64,000 nt of DNA, taken from the NCBI RefSeq assembly GCF_003987275.1, contig NZ_PIQF01000003.1:233315-297314 (forward strand), given 5' to 3'. Under the pieces are notes generated by a model. That model did no database searches. It saw only the letters and a program-made list of their open reading frames with translations, and was not told where the DNA came from. Of this stretch, positions 10,533 through 20,442 are shown in pieces; position 1 is the stretch's first letter; the number at the start of each line of letters is the position of its first letter. The stretch comes from Idiomarina seosinensis. Its GTDB lineage: Bacteria > Pseudomonadota > Gammaproteobacteria > Enterobacterales > Alteromonadaceae. The position numbers and the translations under genes are program-made.

Positions 10533-11853
10533 ACTGATCTTCTTCGGTGGAACCGGTTAATGCGGTTACCGAAGAACCGCCGCCCTGAATCACGTTAGTC
10601 AGATCATCAAAGTAGCCGGTACCTACTTCTTGTTGGTGAGCCACAAAAGTATAGCCTTTGTCCGCAGCCTGGAATTCCTGTTGTTGCAAACGAACATAGG
10701 CAGACATGTCATTGCGGGCATAGTCATGAGCCAGCTCAAACATGTGATACCACATATTATGTACGCCCGCGAGTGTAATAAACTGGAATTTATAGCCCAT
10801 TGCCGCGAGTTCGCGCTGGAACTTAGCGATAGTTTCGTCATCCAGGTTGCGGCGCCAGTTAAACGATGGCGAGCAGTTATAGGCCAACATTTTACCCGGA
10901 TATTTAGCATGAATGGCCTCGGCAAATTGACGCGCTTCGTCCAGATCCGGCTTGGCTGTCTCGCACCACAATAAATCAGCATAAGGTGCATACGCTAAAC
11001 CTCGAGAAATGGCCTGTTCAATGCCCGGCTTAACCCGGTAAAAGCCTTCGGCAGTGCGCTCGCCGGTAATAAACTGACGGTCATTTTCGTCAAAATCTGA
11101 GGTTAACAGATCGGCTGCGTTCGCATCGGTACGCGCCACAATCAGCGTGGGAATGCCGGCGACGTCGGTAGCTAAACGTGCCGCAACCAGTTTTTGTACC
11201 GCTTCCTGAGTGGGTACCAGCACTTTGCCACCCATGTGCCCGCACTTCTTAACAGACGCGAGCTGGTCTTCAAAATGCACGCCGGCAGCACCGGCCTGGA
11301 TCATGCGTTTCATTAGCTCGTAAGCGTTCAGTACTCCGCCAAAGCCAGCTTCGGCATCGGCCACAATCGGGGCAAAATAGTCAACGTAGTTGTCGTCTTC
11401 TGCGGTAAGGCCTTTTGACCATTGGATTTGGTCGGCCCGCGCAAACGAGTTATTGATGCGCTCGACGACCGTGGGTACTGAGTCGACTGGGTATAGCGAC
11501 TGATCCGGGTACATGCTACAGGCGCTGTTATTGTCCGCAGCAACTTGCCAGCCAGATAAGTAAATAGCTTGCAATCCGGCTTTCACTTGCTGCACGGCCT
11601 GGCCGCCAGTGAGCGCGCCCAGAGCATTCACATAGTCCTTGCCAAATTTTCCCTGAGCTTCGCCGTTAATTAGTCGCCAAAGCTTGTTAGCACCGTTACG
11701 GGCATAGGTATACTCGGGCTGCACCGAGCCACGCAGTCGCACCACTTCTTCTGCCGTGTAGGGGCGTTGCACACCCTCCCAGCGTGGGTCGTTTTGCCAT
11801 TGTTCTTTAAGCTTTTTAGCTTGAGCGGCCTGTGATAAAGATTGAGTTGTCAT
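10516..11853 (-). CDS. aceA: Isocitrate lyase
   Basis: 445 residues from the ATG at 11853, which has AGGA 9 bases ahead; the in-frame TTG 21 bases earlier lacks a better site. The enzyme splits isocitrate to glyoxylate and succinate, the first step of the glyoxylate shunt that allows growth on acetate and fatty acids. The active-site signature KKCGHMGGK is present with its catalytic Cys, as are the [12 protein letters not shown] metal-binding loop and the YNCSPSFNW segment. It follows aceB by 27 bases and should be cotranscribed with it. The 3' end overlaps convergent aceK. Confidence 0.97.
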   Translation of the reverse strand: MTTQSLSQAAQAKKLKEQWQNDPRWEGVQRPYTAEEVVRLRGSVQPEYTYARNGANKLWRLINGEAQGKFGKDYVNALGALTGGQAVQQVKAGLQAIYLSGWQVAADNNSACSMYPDQSLYPVDSVPTVVERINNSFARADQIQWSKGLTAEDDNYVDYFAPIVADAEAGFGGVLNAYELMKRMIQAGAAGVHFEDQLASVKKCGHMGGKVLVPTQEAVQKLVAARLATDVAGIPTLIVARTDANAADLLTSDFDENDRQFITGERTAEGFYRVKPGIEQAISRGLAYAPYADLLWCETAKPDLDEARQFAEAIHAKYPGKMLAYNCSPSFNWRRNLDDETIAKFQRELAAMGYKFQFITLAGVHNMWYHMFELAHDYARNDMSAYVRLQQQEFQAADKGYTFVAHQQEVGTGYFDDLTNVIQGGGSSVTALTGSTEEDQFKTSA

Positions 11854-11880
11854 AATGATTGTCCTGTTGTTCAAGTTGTT

Positions 11881-13464
11881 TTATGCCAGTTTTTGATAGC
11901 CCGGCAGGGTTAGAAAATCGACTAACTGGTCGGCTGTAGTAATTTCTTCGAGTAATTTTTTCGCTTTTTCGAAAGGTTCGCTCTGCCAGCGTTTATCACC
12001 GACTTCATTGCGAACCACGTCAGCTTCTTGCTGTAAAAAGTCGCGAAACAGTTGTTTAGTAACCTGAGTTCCGTCGGCCAGAGTTTTACCGTGGCGGATC
12101 CATTGCCAAATCGAAGTGCGTGAAATCTCAGCGGTGGCGGCGTCTTCCATTAACCCGTATATAGGAACGCAGCCCTTACCATCGAGCCAGGCAGCGATGT
12201 ATTGCAGCGAGACTCTGATATTGGTGCGCATACCTTGCTCGGTGCGCTCACCATCGCAAGGTTGTAACAACAACTGCTGGTCAATGTCGGTGTCCTGTTC
12301 ACGTAGTACCTGCAGCTGATTATCACCGTCAATACCATCGACAAAAATGCCGCGCACGGTATCAGCCAGACCTGGGTGAGCTATCCAGGTGCCGTCGTGG
12401 CCGTTATCGCGCTCGAGGGTTTTGTCGGCGTGGACCTTGGCCAGTATTTTTTCGTTTTCATCGGCGTCCTTACTGGGAATAAATGCAGCCATCCCGCCCA
12501 TTGCCAGAGCGCCGCGTTGGTGACAGGTCTTCACCAATAAACGCGAATAGGCATTTAAAAACGGCTTGTCCATTCCGACAACCTGGCGATCCGGCAAGAC
12601 CCGATCGGGGTGTTCTTTCAGAGTTTTTATATAACTAAAAATGTAGTCCCAGCGGCCACAGTTTAGCGCTGCAATATGGTCGCGCAGCTGATACAGAATT
12701 TCGTGCATCTGGAAGACCGCGGGTAATGTTTCGATTAAGACTGTGGCGCGAATGGTGCTGGTTTTAAGCTGGAACCGCTGCTCGGTGTAATGAAATACAT
12801 CGGCCCACCATTTAGCTTCGTCGCTGTGTTCTAACTTTGGCAGGTAAAAGTAGACGCCAGAGCCTTGTTTTAGACGTTGCTGATAGTTATGAAAAAAGTA
12901 CAAGGCAAAATCCATTAACGCGCCGGGAATCGGCTGATCGTCAAGCAGGACATGTTTTTCGGGAAGATGTAAGCCGCGAACCCGGGCAATTAATAAAGCC
13001 GGATCGTCTTTAACCGAATAGTGCTTGCCTGAGCTTGGGTCGTCATAGCTCATATTGCCCAGGTTGGCATCACGTAAATTAATCTGGCCATTAACAAGGC
13101 CGTCCCAGGTGGGTGACTGTGAATCCTCAAAGTCGGCCATATAACAGTCAACGTTTGCGTTTAAGGCGTTTATCACCATTTTTCTGTCGACCGGACCGGT
13201 AATTTCTAAACGACGTTTGGTTAGGTCTTTTGGTAATTCAGCAATGCGCCATTGCTGCTGACGAATGTTTTTTGTGGCTGCGTCAAAGTTAGGTAGTTCG
13301 CCATCGTCAAACAGCGCCTGGCGTTGTCTTCGCTGCTGCAATAATTCAAATAGGCGGGGTCGAAACTGCTCAACCAAATCACATAGAAAATCGACAGCCT
13401 GATCGGTAAATACCGATTGGGCAGCGCTATCGAGCGTATTGGTAAAAACAAGTTGCTTGGTCAT
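11881..13464 (-). CDS. aceB: Malate synthase A
   Basis: 527 residues, as expected for isoform A. The enzyme condenses glyoxylate with acetyl-CoA to malate, the second step of the shunt. Family marks are DFEDSQSPTWDGLVNGQINL, ARVRGLHLPEKHV (catalytic Arg region), FYLPKLEHSDEAKWW and the C-terminal MEDAATAEISRTSIWQWIRHG. It is the first gene of a two-gene aceB-aceA operon on the minus strand. Upstream, 13465-13648 holds its promoter region and the terminator of the chemoreceptor gene. No IclR gene is in the window, so control of the shunt is not visible here. Confidence 0.97.
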   Translation of the reverse strand: MTKQLVFTNTLDSAAQSVFTDQAVDFLCDLVEQFRPRLFELLQQRRQRQALFDDGELPNFDAATKNIRQQQWRIAELPKDLTKRRLEITGPVDRKMVINALNANVDCYMADFEDSQSPTWDGLVNGQINLRDANLGNMSYDDPSSGKHYSVKDDPALLIARVRGLHLPEKHVLLDDQPIPGALMDFALYFFHNYQQRLKQGSGVYFYLPKLEHSDEAKWWADVFHYTEQRFQLKTSTIRATVLIETLPAVFQMHEILYQLRDHIAALNCGRWDYIFSYIKTLKEHPDRVLPDRQVVGMDKPFLNAYSRLLVKTCHQRGALAMGGMAAFIPSKDADENEKILAKVHADKTLERDNGHDGTWIAHPGLADTVRGIFVDGIDGDNQLQVLREQDTDIDQQLLLQPCDGERTEQGMRTNIRVSLQYIAAWLDGKGCVPIYGLMEDAATAEISRTSIWQWIRHGKTLADGTQVTKQLFRDFLQQEADVVRNEVGDKRWQSEPFEKAKKLLEEITTADQLVDFLTLPGYQKLA

Positions 13465-13601
13465 TGTTGAATCCGTTGTTATTGATTTGTTAACACGAAT
13501 TCAGAGTAGACTGGGTTAGTGGTATCAGTCGAATTTATAAAGTGGATTATGGGTATTCAGGAAGGTTATTTTTGTTTTCAGGCAAAGGCTGCTTAAAATT
13601 T

Positions 13602-13634
13602 AAGCGGGGCTGTTGCAGTGACAAAGCCCCACTT
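13602..13634 (-). terminator. Hairpin terminator after the chemoreceptor gene
   Basis: A 10-base stem (13602-13611 with 13625-13634, one G-T pair) rich in G+C lies just past the stop of the chemoreceptor. On the minus strand it is followed by an A+T-rich run (AAATTTTAAGC) rather than a pure T tract. Probably Rho-independent. Confidence 0.5.
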
Positions 13635-13648
13635 AATAGTTATGCCGC

Positions 13649-15280
13649 TTAAGAACGTGTTTTAAAGCGCTCGACTAAGCCGTTAAGATCAACCGCCAGT
13701 CTTGATAGCTCTTGGCTAGAAGCGCTGGTCTCCTCCGCACCGGACGCCGTTGAATTGGACAGGTCACGAATGCTGACCAAGTTCTCATCGACATCTCGTG
13801 CCACGTTGGCTTGTTCTTCAGCCGCACTGGCAATAGACGTATTGTGAGTATTAATTTCGCTAACGGCTTGCGCAATTTGCTTAAGCGCCTCGCCAGCTTC
13901 ACGGGCAATATCCAATGTGTTAGTCGCTCGTTCCATACTGCGCTTCATGGTTGATACAGAGCGCTCGCTGGAGCTATTAATAGATTCCACCATTTCTTCG
14001 ATTTCGACGGTGGATTTTTGAGTTTTATGCGCCAGCGACCTTACTTCGTCGGCAACAACCGCAAAACCACGGCCTGATTCGCCGGCTCGCGCCGCCTCGA
14101 TAGCCGCGTTCAGGGCCAGCAAGTTGGTTTGCTCGGCAATACCGCGGATGACATCAAGCACTTTAGTGATATCGGTGACCTTGTTAGCCAGCTCGGTGAC
14201 GCTGCTGGAAGAGTCACCAATTTCTTGTGAGAGCTGCTCAATGGCCGTGACGGTTTTACTAACGCGGTCGTTACCAAATTGTGCCTGCTCATCGGCATCG
14301 TTAGACGCTTGCGAAGCGCTTTGCGCGTCTTGAGCAACATTCTCAACCGCTGTGGTTAATTCGTTGACGGCGGTTGCCGCTTGCTCCAGCTCCTCTGTTT
14401 GTTGCTGGATAGTGCGGGTCGAATCTTCAGTGACAGAGCTCAGTTCCTCTGACGTAGATGCCAACTGCTCTGATGATTCAGAAATTTTGCTAATTGAATC
14501 ACGTAATTCGTGCTGGGTTTTCTTCAGCTGACGCAATAACGCAGAAGCTTCGTCATTGCCCTCTATCTGAATGCTGTGAGTGAGATCTCTGGATGCGATG
14601 GTTTCCGCAAAATCAACAGCTGCCTGAATCGGCTGTACGATGCTGCGAGTTAACAGTACTGCAAATACGCTCAGTAATAGCATCACAGCAATAAGCGCAA
14701 CGATAATTGCAATATTAGCGTTGGAGGACACTTGTTGCGCTTCCTCAGATACTTGTTCTACAACCGCCATCTGCTTGGCCAGCAATTTGTCGAGAGTCGC
14801 CGAAACTTCTGAGGTGACGGGTAAAATCGAGTTTTCCCGTAACGAAGCAATGGGGTCCGCTAATTTAGCATCCACCAGTTTATTAAATTGCTCTTGCAGC
14901 TCCCAATATTGAGCGTCGAGCTTCATATAGTTTTCATAAATGCTGCGCACTTCAGGGTTCTCGGCAACTTGATCTAGTTGCGTCTGTGCGGCTCTTAAGT
15001 CCTCAATGGCGTTGTCCAGACTATCTTGATAGCGGCTTAAACGCTCGGGGTCGTTAATATAAGTGGCGACATTAGCAGAGTGAACTCTTACACGCAGGAA
15101 CGAGCGATCAATTTCGTTTACCAGCTCAACTGCCGGCATTTTTTGGGTAGTAATAAGCTCTAGTTCAGTGGTGACTGCCGCTAGACGATTGACTGAGAAT
15201 ATTCCCAGTGCCAGCACTAACAGACCAATAATGCCAAAAGCACCAGCGGCCCGGATGCCAATTGAAAACTGTCGAAACAT
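13649..15280 (-). CDS. Methyl-accepting chemotaxis protein
   Basis: 543 residues. TM1 spans about 11-32, a four-helix-bundle periplasmic sensor about 33-188, TM2 about 190-212, then HAMP ([24 protein letters not shown]). The cytoplasmic signalling rod is tipped by [35 protein letters not shown]. It should feed a CheA/CheW array and steer flagellar swimming. The ligand is not predictable from the sensor sequence. It is monocistronic with a terminator after it. There is no obvious C-terminal CheR-docking pentapeptide (it ends RFKTRS). Confidence 0.95.
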   Translation of the reverse strand: MFRQFSIGIRAAGAFGIIGLLVLALGIFSVNRLAAVTTELELITTQKMPAVELVNEIDRSFLRVRVHSANVATYINDPERLSRYQDSLDNAIEDLRAAQTQLDQVAENPEVRSIYENYMKLDAQYWELQEQFNKLVDAKLADPIASLRENSILPVTSEVSATLDKLLAKQMAVVEQVSEEAQQVSSNANIAIIVALIAVMLLLSVFAVLLTRSIVQPIQAAVDFAETIASRDLTHSIQIEGNDEASALLRQLKKTQHELRDSISKISESSEQLASTSEELSSVTEDSTRTIQQQTEELEQAATAVNELTTAVENVAQDAQSASQASNDADEQAQFGNDRVSKTVTAIEQLSQEIGDSSSSVTELANKVTDITKVLDVIRGIAEQTNLLALNAAIEAARAGESGRGFAVVADEVRSLAHKTQKSTVEIEEMVESINSSSERSVSTMKRSMERATNTLDIAREAGEALKQIAQAVSEINTHNTSIASAAEEQANVARDVDENLVSIRDLSNSTASGAEETSASSQELSRLAVDLNGLVERFKTRS

Positions 15281-15367
15281 AGAGAACGGTCTCCGTGATT
15301 TTTGATAGCAATAAGTTAAAGCTTTTGATCTGTATCATGCTTTGTCAAATTGTTATCGACAGCTTTT

Positions 15368-16513
15368 TTAATAACAATACCCCCGAATTAGCTGGTATAT
15401 CTGTTTTTGGGTAGAGTCAATGGTGTCTGTGGCCAGGTATTCGTCCGGTTGGTGCGCTTGTGCAATCGAGCCAGGCCCCATCACCACAGTCTCGCAGCCA
15501 AGCTGCTGAATAAAAGGAGCTTCGGTACAGTAGTTCACAGCATGAGCGGTCCGACCACTAATTTTTTCTGCAAGATGGACCAGAGCCGCATCCGCTTGTT
15601 CCTGATAACCAGGAATAGCCGGATGTAATTGAATCAGATCGATTTGCCCCGGACAACGTTGTCTCAGATCGGCCAGTTGTTGGTTGATAAGTAGGTACAA
15701 CTCACTTATATCCATTCCCGGTAATGGTCGAATGTCTATCTGTAACTCGCAGCAGCCGCAGATACGGTTTGGGTTATCACCACCATGTATGCTGCCAAAA
15801 TTGAGTGTTGGTTCAGGCACGGTAAATAAGGCATTTGAATATTTACTCGAGAAGTCAGATTGCACGGTCAATAGTCGACCGATAACCTGATGCATAATCT
15901 CGATAGCATTTAAGCCGAGCTTAGGATCAGAACTATGACCTGACTTACCGGTCACTCGAATAGCTTCGCTTAAATGCCCTTTATGAGCCAGTACCGGAGT
16001 CATGCTAGTGGGTTCGCCGATAATACAAGCGTCTGGTTTTAGATTCGAAAAGTTTGATAGCTGACGAGCACCGTCCATTGTGGTTTCTTCGTCGGCCGTG
16101 GCAAGAATCATCAGCGGCTGTTGTTGTTGCTCTGCTGGCAGTTCTTTTAAAGCCTCAATGACAAACGCAAAGAAGCCTTTCATATCAATGCTGCCCAGCC
16201 CATACCAGCGGTTGTCTCGCTCGGTTAAGGTAAAAGGGTCACTGCTCCAGCGGCTCTCATCGTAGGGCACCGTATCGGTATGGCCAGAAAGAAGCAGCCC
16301 GCCGCTGCCAGTGCCTCTGCGTGCCAGTAAATTAAATTTACCGGGCTTGCCCTGCAGTTCATTAATTTCGCAGTCAAAGCCGAGCTCACCCAGCCACTCT
16401 GCAAGCTTTTCGATAACGGCCTTATTGCTGTGATCCCATTGGCTGTCCATGCTACTGATGGAGGGAATAGCAATTAGCTGTTGATACATGGAAAAAAATG
16501 ATGGAACTGGCAT
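15368..16513 (-). CDS. argE: Acetylornithine deacetylase
   Basis: 381 residues, near the 383 of E. coli ArgE. This M20-family zinc peptidase removes the acetyl group from N-acetylornithine to give ornithine for arginine synthesis. Metal-site motifs are present: LLLSGHTDTVPYD (His, Asp), ATADEETTMDGA (Glu-Glu) and CIIGEPTSM; the dimerisation domain has VTGKSGHSSDPKLGLNAIE. The cofactor-bearing C terminus shows AQAHQPDEYLA. No other arg genes adjoin it, although argE is often divergent from argCBGH. Some succinyl-diaminopimelate or other M20 deacylases look alike, but the start and motif order favour ArgE. Confidence 0.88.
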   Translation of the reverse strand: MPVPSFFSMYQQLIAIPSISSMDSQWDHSNKAVIEKLAEWLGELGFDCEINELQGKPGKFNLLARRGTGSGGLLLSGHTDTVPYDESRWSSDPFTLTERDNRWYGLGSIDMKGFFAFVIEALKELPAEQQQQPLMILATADEETTMDGARQLSNFSNLKPDACIIGEPTSMTPVLAHKGHLSEAIRVTGKSGHSSDPKLGLNAIEIMHQVIGRLLTVQSDFSSKYSNALFTVPEPTLNFGSIHGGDNPNRICGCCELQIDIRPLPGMDISELYLLINQQLADLRQRCPGQIDLIQLHPAIPGYQEQADAALVHLAEKISGRTAHAVNYCTEAPFIQQLGCETVVMGPGSIAQAHQPDEYLATDTIDSTQKQIYQLIRGYCY

Positions 16514-16534
16514 AGATACGTATCCATAGATGCT

Positions 16535-16565
16535 AAGAAAAAGGCCAACTACAATGAGTTGGCCT
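16535..16565 (-). terminator. Rho-independent terminator after the metallo-hydrolase gene
   Basis: A perfect 9-base stem (16542-16550 with 16557-16565, loop ACAATG) is followed on the minus strand by TTTTTCTT. It separates the metallo-hydrolase gene from argE, so argE needs its own promoter in the short gap 16514-16534 or reads from leak-through. Confidence 0.8.
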
Positions 16566-16590
16566 AGAAATCCTAGTGTTATAAAGCCTA

Positions 16591-17433
16591 TCAGTAAAGC
16601 GTTTTAATCCAGCGTTCTTCGGTAATAAAGTTCCATGCCCAGGGTTTGAATTCATCGCTCAGGCCGTTTCCTAGAGCATCTTCAAGCGCCATACCACTGT
16701 CCCGCATAGCGTCCACTTCTGCTTTAGTCGCCTTAATCATATCGACGAACTGCTGATAGTCAGCTTTTGTCGCTTGCGGTCCGTGACCCGGAATAATCAC
16801 GGTATCCTCGTTTATTTTAGCGATTAGGGTTTCAGCGTTATCAATGTAACCCTCGACATCACCCCCGCTGCCTAAATCTATAAACGGAAAACGCTCGTTA
16901 AAGAACAAGTCGCCCGGGTGCAACACGTTGGCTTTTTCAAACCAGACAGCGACATCACCGTCGGTATGACCATCGGGCAAATAAAATACGTGCACGGTGT
17001 CGCCGTTAATGTGCAATGTGACGGTTGAGTCAAAGGTTAAAGCAGGTAAACCGGCAGGATTAAAATCGTCATCTGCGGCTAACCGCTTGCGCACATTGTC
17101 ATGCGCCATAATGGTGCTGTTGTGCTGCTCTTTGAACCACATGTTAGAACCAACGTGGTCACCATGAAAGTGGGTGTTGATCAAATACCGTACGCTTTCA
17201 CCGGTTAGGTCTTTGATCTTAGTAGAAATCTTTTCTGCCATCTGTTGGTATTGATCATCAATTAACAGTACGCCATCTGCACCATGCATGAGTGCCATAT
17301 TGCCGCCGGCTCCGGTGACCATGTGCACATTAGACGCAACTTTGGTTGCCTCGACATTAACGTCGTCAAAACGATTTTGAGCAGTAGCGCTGGTTGCCAG
17401 TGCTAACCCCATTAACAAAGCGATTTTTTTCAT
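16591..17433 (-). CDS. Periplasmic metallo-beta-lactamase-fold hydrolase
   Basis: 280 residues with signal peptide MKKIALLMGLALATSATA. The zinc ligand set of the MBL fold is clear: INTHFHGDHVGSN (HxHxDH), PDGHTDGDVAV (His), HPGDLFF (Asp) and IPGHGP (His). The arrangement fits the B-type lactamase-like and quinoprotein-relay-like secreted hydrolases, not a proven beta-lactamase. It is divergent from the lipoprotein gene, sharing a 182-base regulatory gap that contains a Pho-box-like repeat. If that gap works in both directions, it could be a phosphate-stress hydrolase (inference). Confidence 0.87.
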   Translation of the reverse strand: MKKIALLMGLALATSATAQNRFDDVNVEATKVASNVHMVTGAGGNMALMHGADGVLLIDDQYQQMAEKISTKIKDLTGESVRYLINTHFHGDHVGSNMWFKEQHNSTIMAHDNVRKRLAADDDFNPAGLPALTFDSTVTLHINGDTVHVFYLPDGHTDGDVAVWFEKANVLHPGDLFFNERFPFIDLGSGGDVEGYIDNAETLIAKINEDTVIIPGHGPQATKADYQQFVDMIKATKAEVDAMRDSGMALEDALGNGLSDEFKPWAWNFITEERWIKTLY

Positions 17434-17517
17434 TGTTGCTTCCCTGTTTGGATTTTTGATTGATTACTTTCTAGACAGCCAAAAGGATCAATTTAACATG
17501 TCATTATGGTGAATCTT

Positions 17518-17541
17518 TTGTGACACTTTTTTGTTGTCACA
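17518..17541. promoter_or_regulatory. Inverted repeat in the divergent promoter region
   Basis: An 8-base inverted repeat TTGTGACA / TGTCACAA with an 8-base spacer lies between the divergent hydrolase and lipoprotein genes, partly overlapping the Pho-box-like repeat. It may be an operator for a dimeric regulator, or chance overlap with the direct repeat. Confidence 0.4.
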
Positions 17542-17551
17542 AAGCTGTCAT
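17534..17551 (+). promoter_or_regulatory. PhoB box-like direct repeat
   Basis: Two 7-base repeats, TTGTCAC and CTGTCAT, are separated by 4 bases (AAAG), matching the 18-base, 11-base-period Pho box layout (consensus CTGTCAT-N4-CTGTCAT). Exactly 10 bases downstream is TAACCT, a weak -10 candidate, the usual spacing for PhoB-activated promoters. The lipoprotein start is 65 bases further on. This predicts induction under phosphate limitation. Confidence 0.6.
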
Positions 17552-17615
17552 GCAAGCTCATTAACCTCCTTCTCCGACAACTAATAACACTCTTGTTCTA
17601 AGTCTGGAGAACACA

Positions 17616-20366
17616 ATGAAATTGCAAACCCTTTTTAAAGCCTCTGCTGTAGCTACCGCGCTGGTACTCGCTGGCTGTGGTGGCGATATCAATATTGATA
17701 CCGGTGCTACGGTAGAACAACCTGATCCCGGCACAGGTGGCGGCGATGATGGCGGCAGCAGCGTTGAACTACCGGGTGAAACCAGTGGCTCACTGTCTCT
17801 GGCGGCCTCGGAAGCTCTGGGTGAAGAGGTTCAGGTACAGATAATATCTGGACGTATCACAGAAGATACTACCCTCGTTAATAGCCTGGATGATGGCACA
17901 ACGGTGATGTACGCGATTGATGGGCCGACTTTTGTTGGCGGTGATAAAACCAATTCAGCGGTACTGACGGTTGAGGCCGGCACCGTTATTTTCGGGCGCC
18001 AGGGTAACGACTACTTAGTGGTGAGTCGTGATTCTCAAATTATGGCAGAAGGTACTGCCGAAGCGCCTATCATCATGACCTCTTCGCAGGATGTGCTAGG
18101 CGAAGAAACGGCACCGGGCCAATGGGGCGGTTTTATCATTCTTGGTAATGCTCCCAGCAACAAATGTCCGGCCGACGGTTCGGATTGCGCACTGCAAGTA
18201 GAAGGTGCAGAGGAAGGCGCGGTATTCGGTGGTGACGACGAAGGCGACAACTCGGGTGTCTTACGTTACTTAGTGGTTAAGCACGGCGGCTTTGAAATTG
18301 CACCGGATAACGAGTTAAACGGCATAACTTTTGGCGGCGTAGGCTCAGGAACAACAGTTGAGTATTTGCAAGTACACGGTAACTCAGACGACGGTATCGA
18401 AATGTTCGGTGGTAACGTGGATTTTAAACACGTTGTATTAACCGGCATGCAGGATGACAGCATCGACTGGGATAACGGCTACCGCGGCCGTATGCAGTTT
18501 GTTTATGTTGAACATGATAAAAACGGTGGCGATGCTAACCGTGGTATCGAAGCCGATAATGACGGCTCTAATCCGGCTGCTGAACCCATGTCTAACCCGA
18601 TTGTGGCGAACCTGACTATTGTTGGTAATAACTTTCAGGGCGAAAACTCGTCGGAAGGTATTTATTTGCGCGAAGGTACAGGTGCTCAGTTTTACAACGT
18701 TGTCGTATCTGGCCCATCAGAGATGGGTGAATGTTTTGAAGTTGAAGGTAACCCTGTTTCTCAGGGGCACCTGGCGGACAATACGATTCGCATGGAAAAC
18801 TCAGTATTCGCCTGTTCAAACGGCGAAAACTTTAAATACGGCGATACTGACGTAAACCTTGAAGATTGGTTCCTAAACGACCAGTCCAATAACTTTATCA
18901 GTGAGTCGGTCATGTTATCTGCTAACGGTCAGCCTATGAGCGGTTCTCCATTGCTGGGAGCCGGCCAGGATGTATCTAATACAGTAGATGGCAGCTTCTT
19001 TGAAGCGGTTGACTTTATCGGTGCTGTCGGCGGCAGCGACGACTGGCGTCAAGGCTGGGCATTTGGGTTTGGCGGCGGCGAAGTCACTGCCGGCGGTTCA
19101 GAAGCCCCCGTTGCAGGATGCCCGACAGGTACAGAAGCTATTACCCCTATCGACGGAACTACCACCACCTGTGAGCTGGAAGGTCGTTATACTGACGATC
19201 TGACACTGACGGCCGGTAATTTCTACGCGCTGACGGGTCCGGTATTTATGGGCGGCGATAATGTCGACTCGGCCACATTGACCATCGAGCCAGGTGTTAC
19301 TGTATATGGCCGCACCGGCAACGATTACCTGGTGATCAGCCGCGGCTCAGAGATCGATGCACAAGGTACAGCCGAAGAGCCAATCACGTTGACCTCTTCA
19401 ATCGACGTTGAAACGGGTGAAGGTATGCCGGGTCAGTGGGGTGGCTTAATTGTTCTGGGCAACGCTCCGAGCAATAAATGCCCATCCGATGGTTCTGACT
19501 GTGCGCTGCAAGTTGAAGGTGCCGAAGAAGGAGCTGTATTCGGTGGTACCGATAGCAGCGATAGCTCAGGGACGCTGCGTTACGTGCGGGTGATGAATGG
19601 CGGCTTTGAAATTGCACCGGACAACGAGTTAAACGGCATTACTTTTGGTGGTGTTGGCTCAGGCACGACTGTTGAGTATATCCAGGTTCACAATAACTCG
19701 GATGACGGCATCGAAATGTTCGGTGGTAACGTTAACTTCAAGTACGTTGTATTAACCAACATGCAAGACGACAGTATCGACTGGGACAACGGTTATCAGG
19801 GTAAGCTGCAATATGTACTGGTACGTCAGAACCCGGACAACTCAGATGCTAACCGCGGTATAGAAGCTGATAACGATGGTTCTAACCCGGGTGCTGAGCC
19901 AATGTCCAGCCCAATCCTTGCCAACCTGAGCATCATCGGTAACACCTTTGCCGGCGAAAATGCTTCGGAAGGTATCTACCTGCGTGAGGGGACTCAGGCA
20001 ACATTCTACAACACTATCGTATCTGGACCGGCCGGTATGGGCGAATGTTTAGAGGTTGAGAGTAACCCGGTAAGTCAGGGACATCTGCAAGACGGCGGTA
20101 TCAGCATGACGAACTCACTGATGGCCTGCGACAACGGTGAGAACTTCAAGTTTGGTGCTTCCGATGTAGACCTGGAGCAGTGGTTCCTTGGTCAGGCAGG
20201 CAACAGCGTTGTAACAGCGGCTGAAGCCCTGGATGGCATCTTTACCGCATCGGACGCGGCAGCAGCTGACTTAAGCGGCGACACCTTCTTTGATAATGCA
20301 GACTTTGTTGGTGCTGTGAGCAGCGATAACGACTGGACAGCCGGCTGGACAGTTGGTCTGGAATAA
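17616..20366 (+). CDS. Lipoprotein with two tandem beta-helix-like repeats
   Basis: 916 residues. MKLQTLFKASAVATALVLAGC ends in a lipobox (LAGC, Cys21), so the protein is lipid-anchored. The body consists of two homologous halves, about residues 75-480 and 525-910. Each has NxPSNKCPxDGSDCALQVEGAEEGAVFGG, FEIAPDNELNGITFGGVGSGTTVEY, DDGIEMFGGNV and GNPVSQGHL-type blocks (the last with one substitution in half 2). The regular turns suggest a right-handed parallel beta-helix. Such proteins are sometimes mislabelled multidrug transporters; nothing here is a transporter. A good ribosome site (GGAG) precedes the ATG. It is followed by a TonB-dependent receptor and is probably its surface or periplasmic partner (inference). 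Confidence 0.85.
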   Translation: MKLQTLFKASAVATALVLAGCGGDINIDTGATVEQPDPGTGGGDDGGSSVELPGETSGSLSLAASEALGEEVQVQIISGRITEDTTLVNSLDDGTTVMYAIDGPTFVGGDKTNSAVLTVEAGTVIFGRQGNDYLVVSRDSQIMAEGTAEAPIIMTSSQDVLGEETAPGQWGGFIILGNAPSNKCPADGSDCALQVEGAEEGAVFGGDDEGDNSGVLRYLVVKHGGFEIAPDNELNGITFGGVGSGTTVEYLQVHGNSDDGIEMFGGNVDFKHVVLTGMQDDSIDWDNGYRGRMQFVYVEHDKNGGDANRGIEADNDGSNPAAEPMSNPIVANLTIVGNNFQGENSSEGIYLREGTGAQFYNVVVSGPSEMGECFEVEGNPVSQGHLADNTIRMENSVFACSNGENFKYGDTDVNLEDWFLNDQSNNFISESVMLSANGQPMSGSPLLGAGQDVSNTVDGSFFEAVDFIGAVGGSDDWRQGWAFGFGGGEVTAGGSEAPVAGCPTGTEAITPIDGTTTTCELEGRYTDDLTLTAGNFYALTGPVFMGGDNVDSATLTIEPGVTVYGRTGNDYLVISRGSEIDAQGTAEEPITLTSSIDVETGEGMPGQWGGLIVLGNAPSNKCPSDGSDCALQVEGAEEGAVFGGTDSSDSSGTLRYVRVMNGGFEIAPDNELNGITFGGVGSGTTVEYIQVHNNSDDGIEMFGGNVNFKYVVLTNMQDDSIDWDNGYQGKLQYVLVRQNPDNSDANRGIEADNDGSNPGAEPMSSPILANLSIIGNTFAGENASEGIYLREGTQATFYNTIVSGPAGMGECLEVESNPVSQGHLQDGGISMTNSLMACDNGENFKFGASDVDLEQWFLGQAGNSVVTAAEALDGIFTASDAAAADLSGDTFFDNADFVGAVSSDNDWTAGWTVGLE

Positions 20367-20380
20367 CACCGCACTCTAAA

Positions 20381-20415
20381 CCGTGGGTACGCAAAGGACT
20401 GCGTGCCCCGGTTTT
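20381..20415 (+). terminator. Stem-loop between lipoprotein and TonB receptor genes
   Basis: GGGTACGCA (20385-20393) pairs with TGCGTGCCC (20400-20408), one G-T pair, followed by CGGTTTT. With only four T residues it may be a partial terminator or mRNA-stabilising element that makes the receptor less abundant than the lipoprotein. Confidence 0.5.
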
Positions 20416-20442
20416 CACTGTATAAAAGAGGTAGTTACTATC

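Noticed and set aside
17616-20366. Annotation of the lipoprotein as a multidrug transporter
   Set aside because: It has a lipobox and beta-helix-like repeats but no membrane helices.
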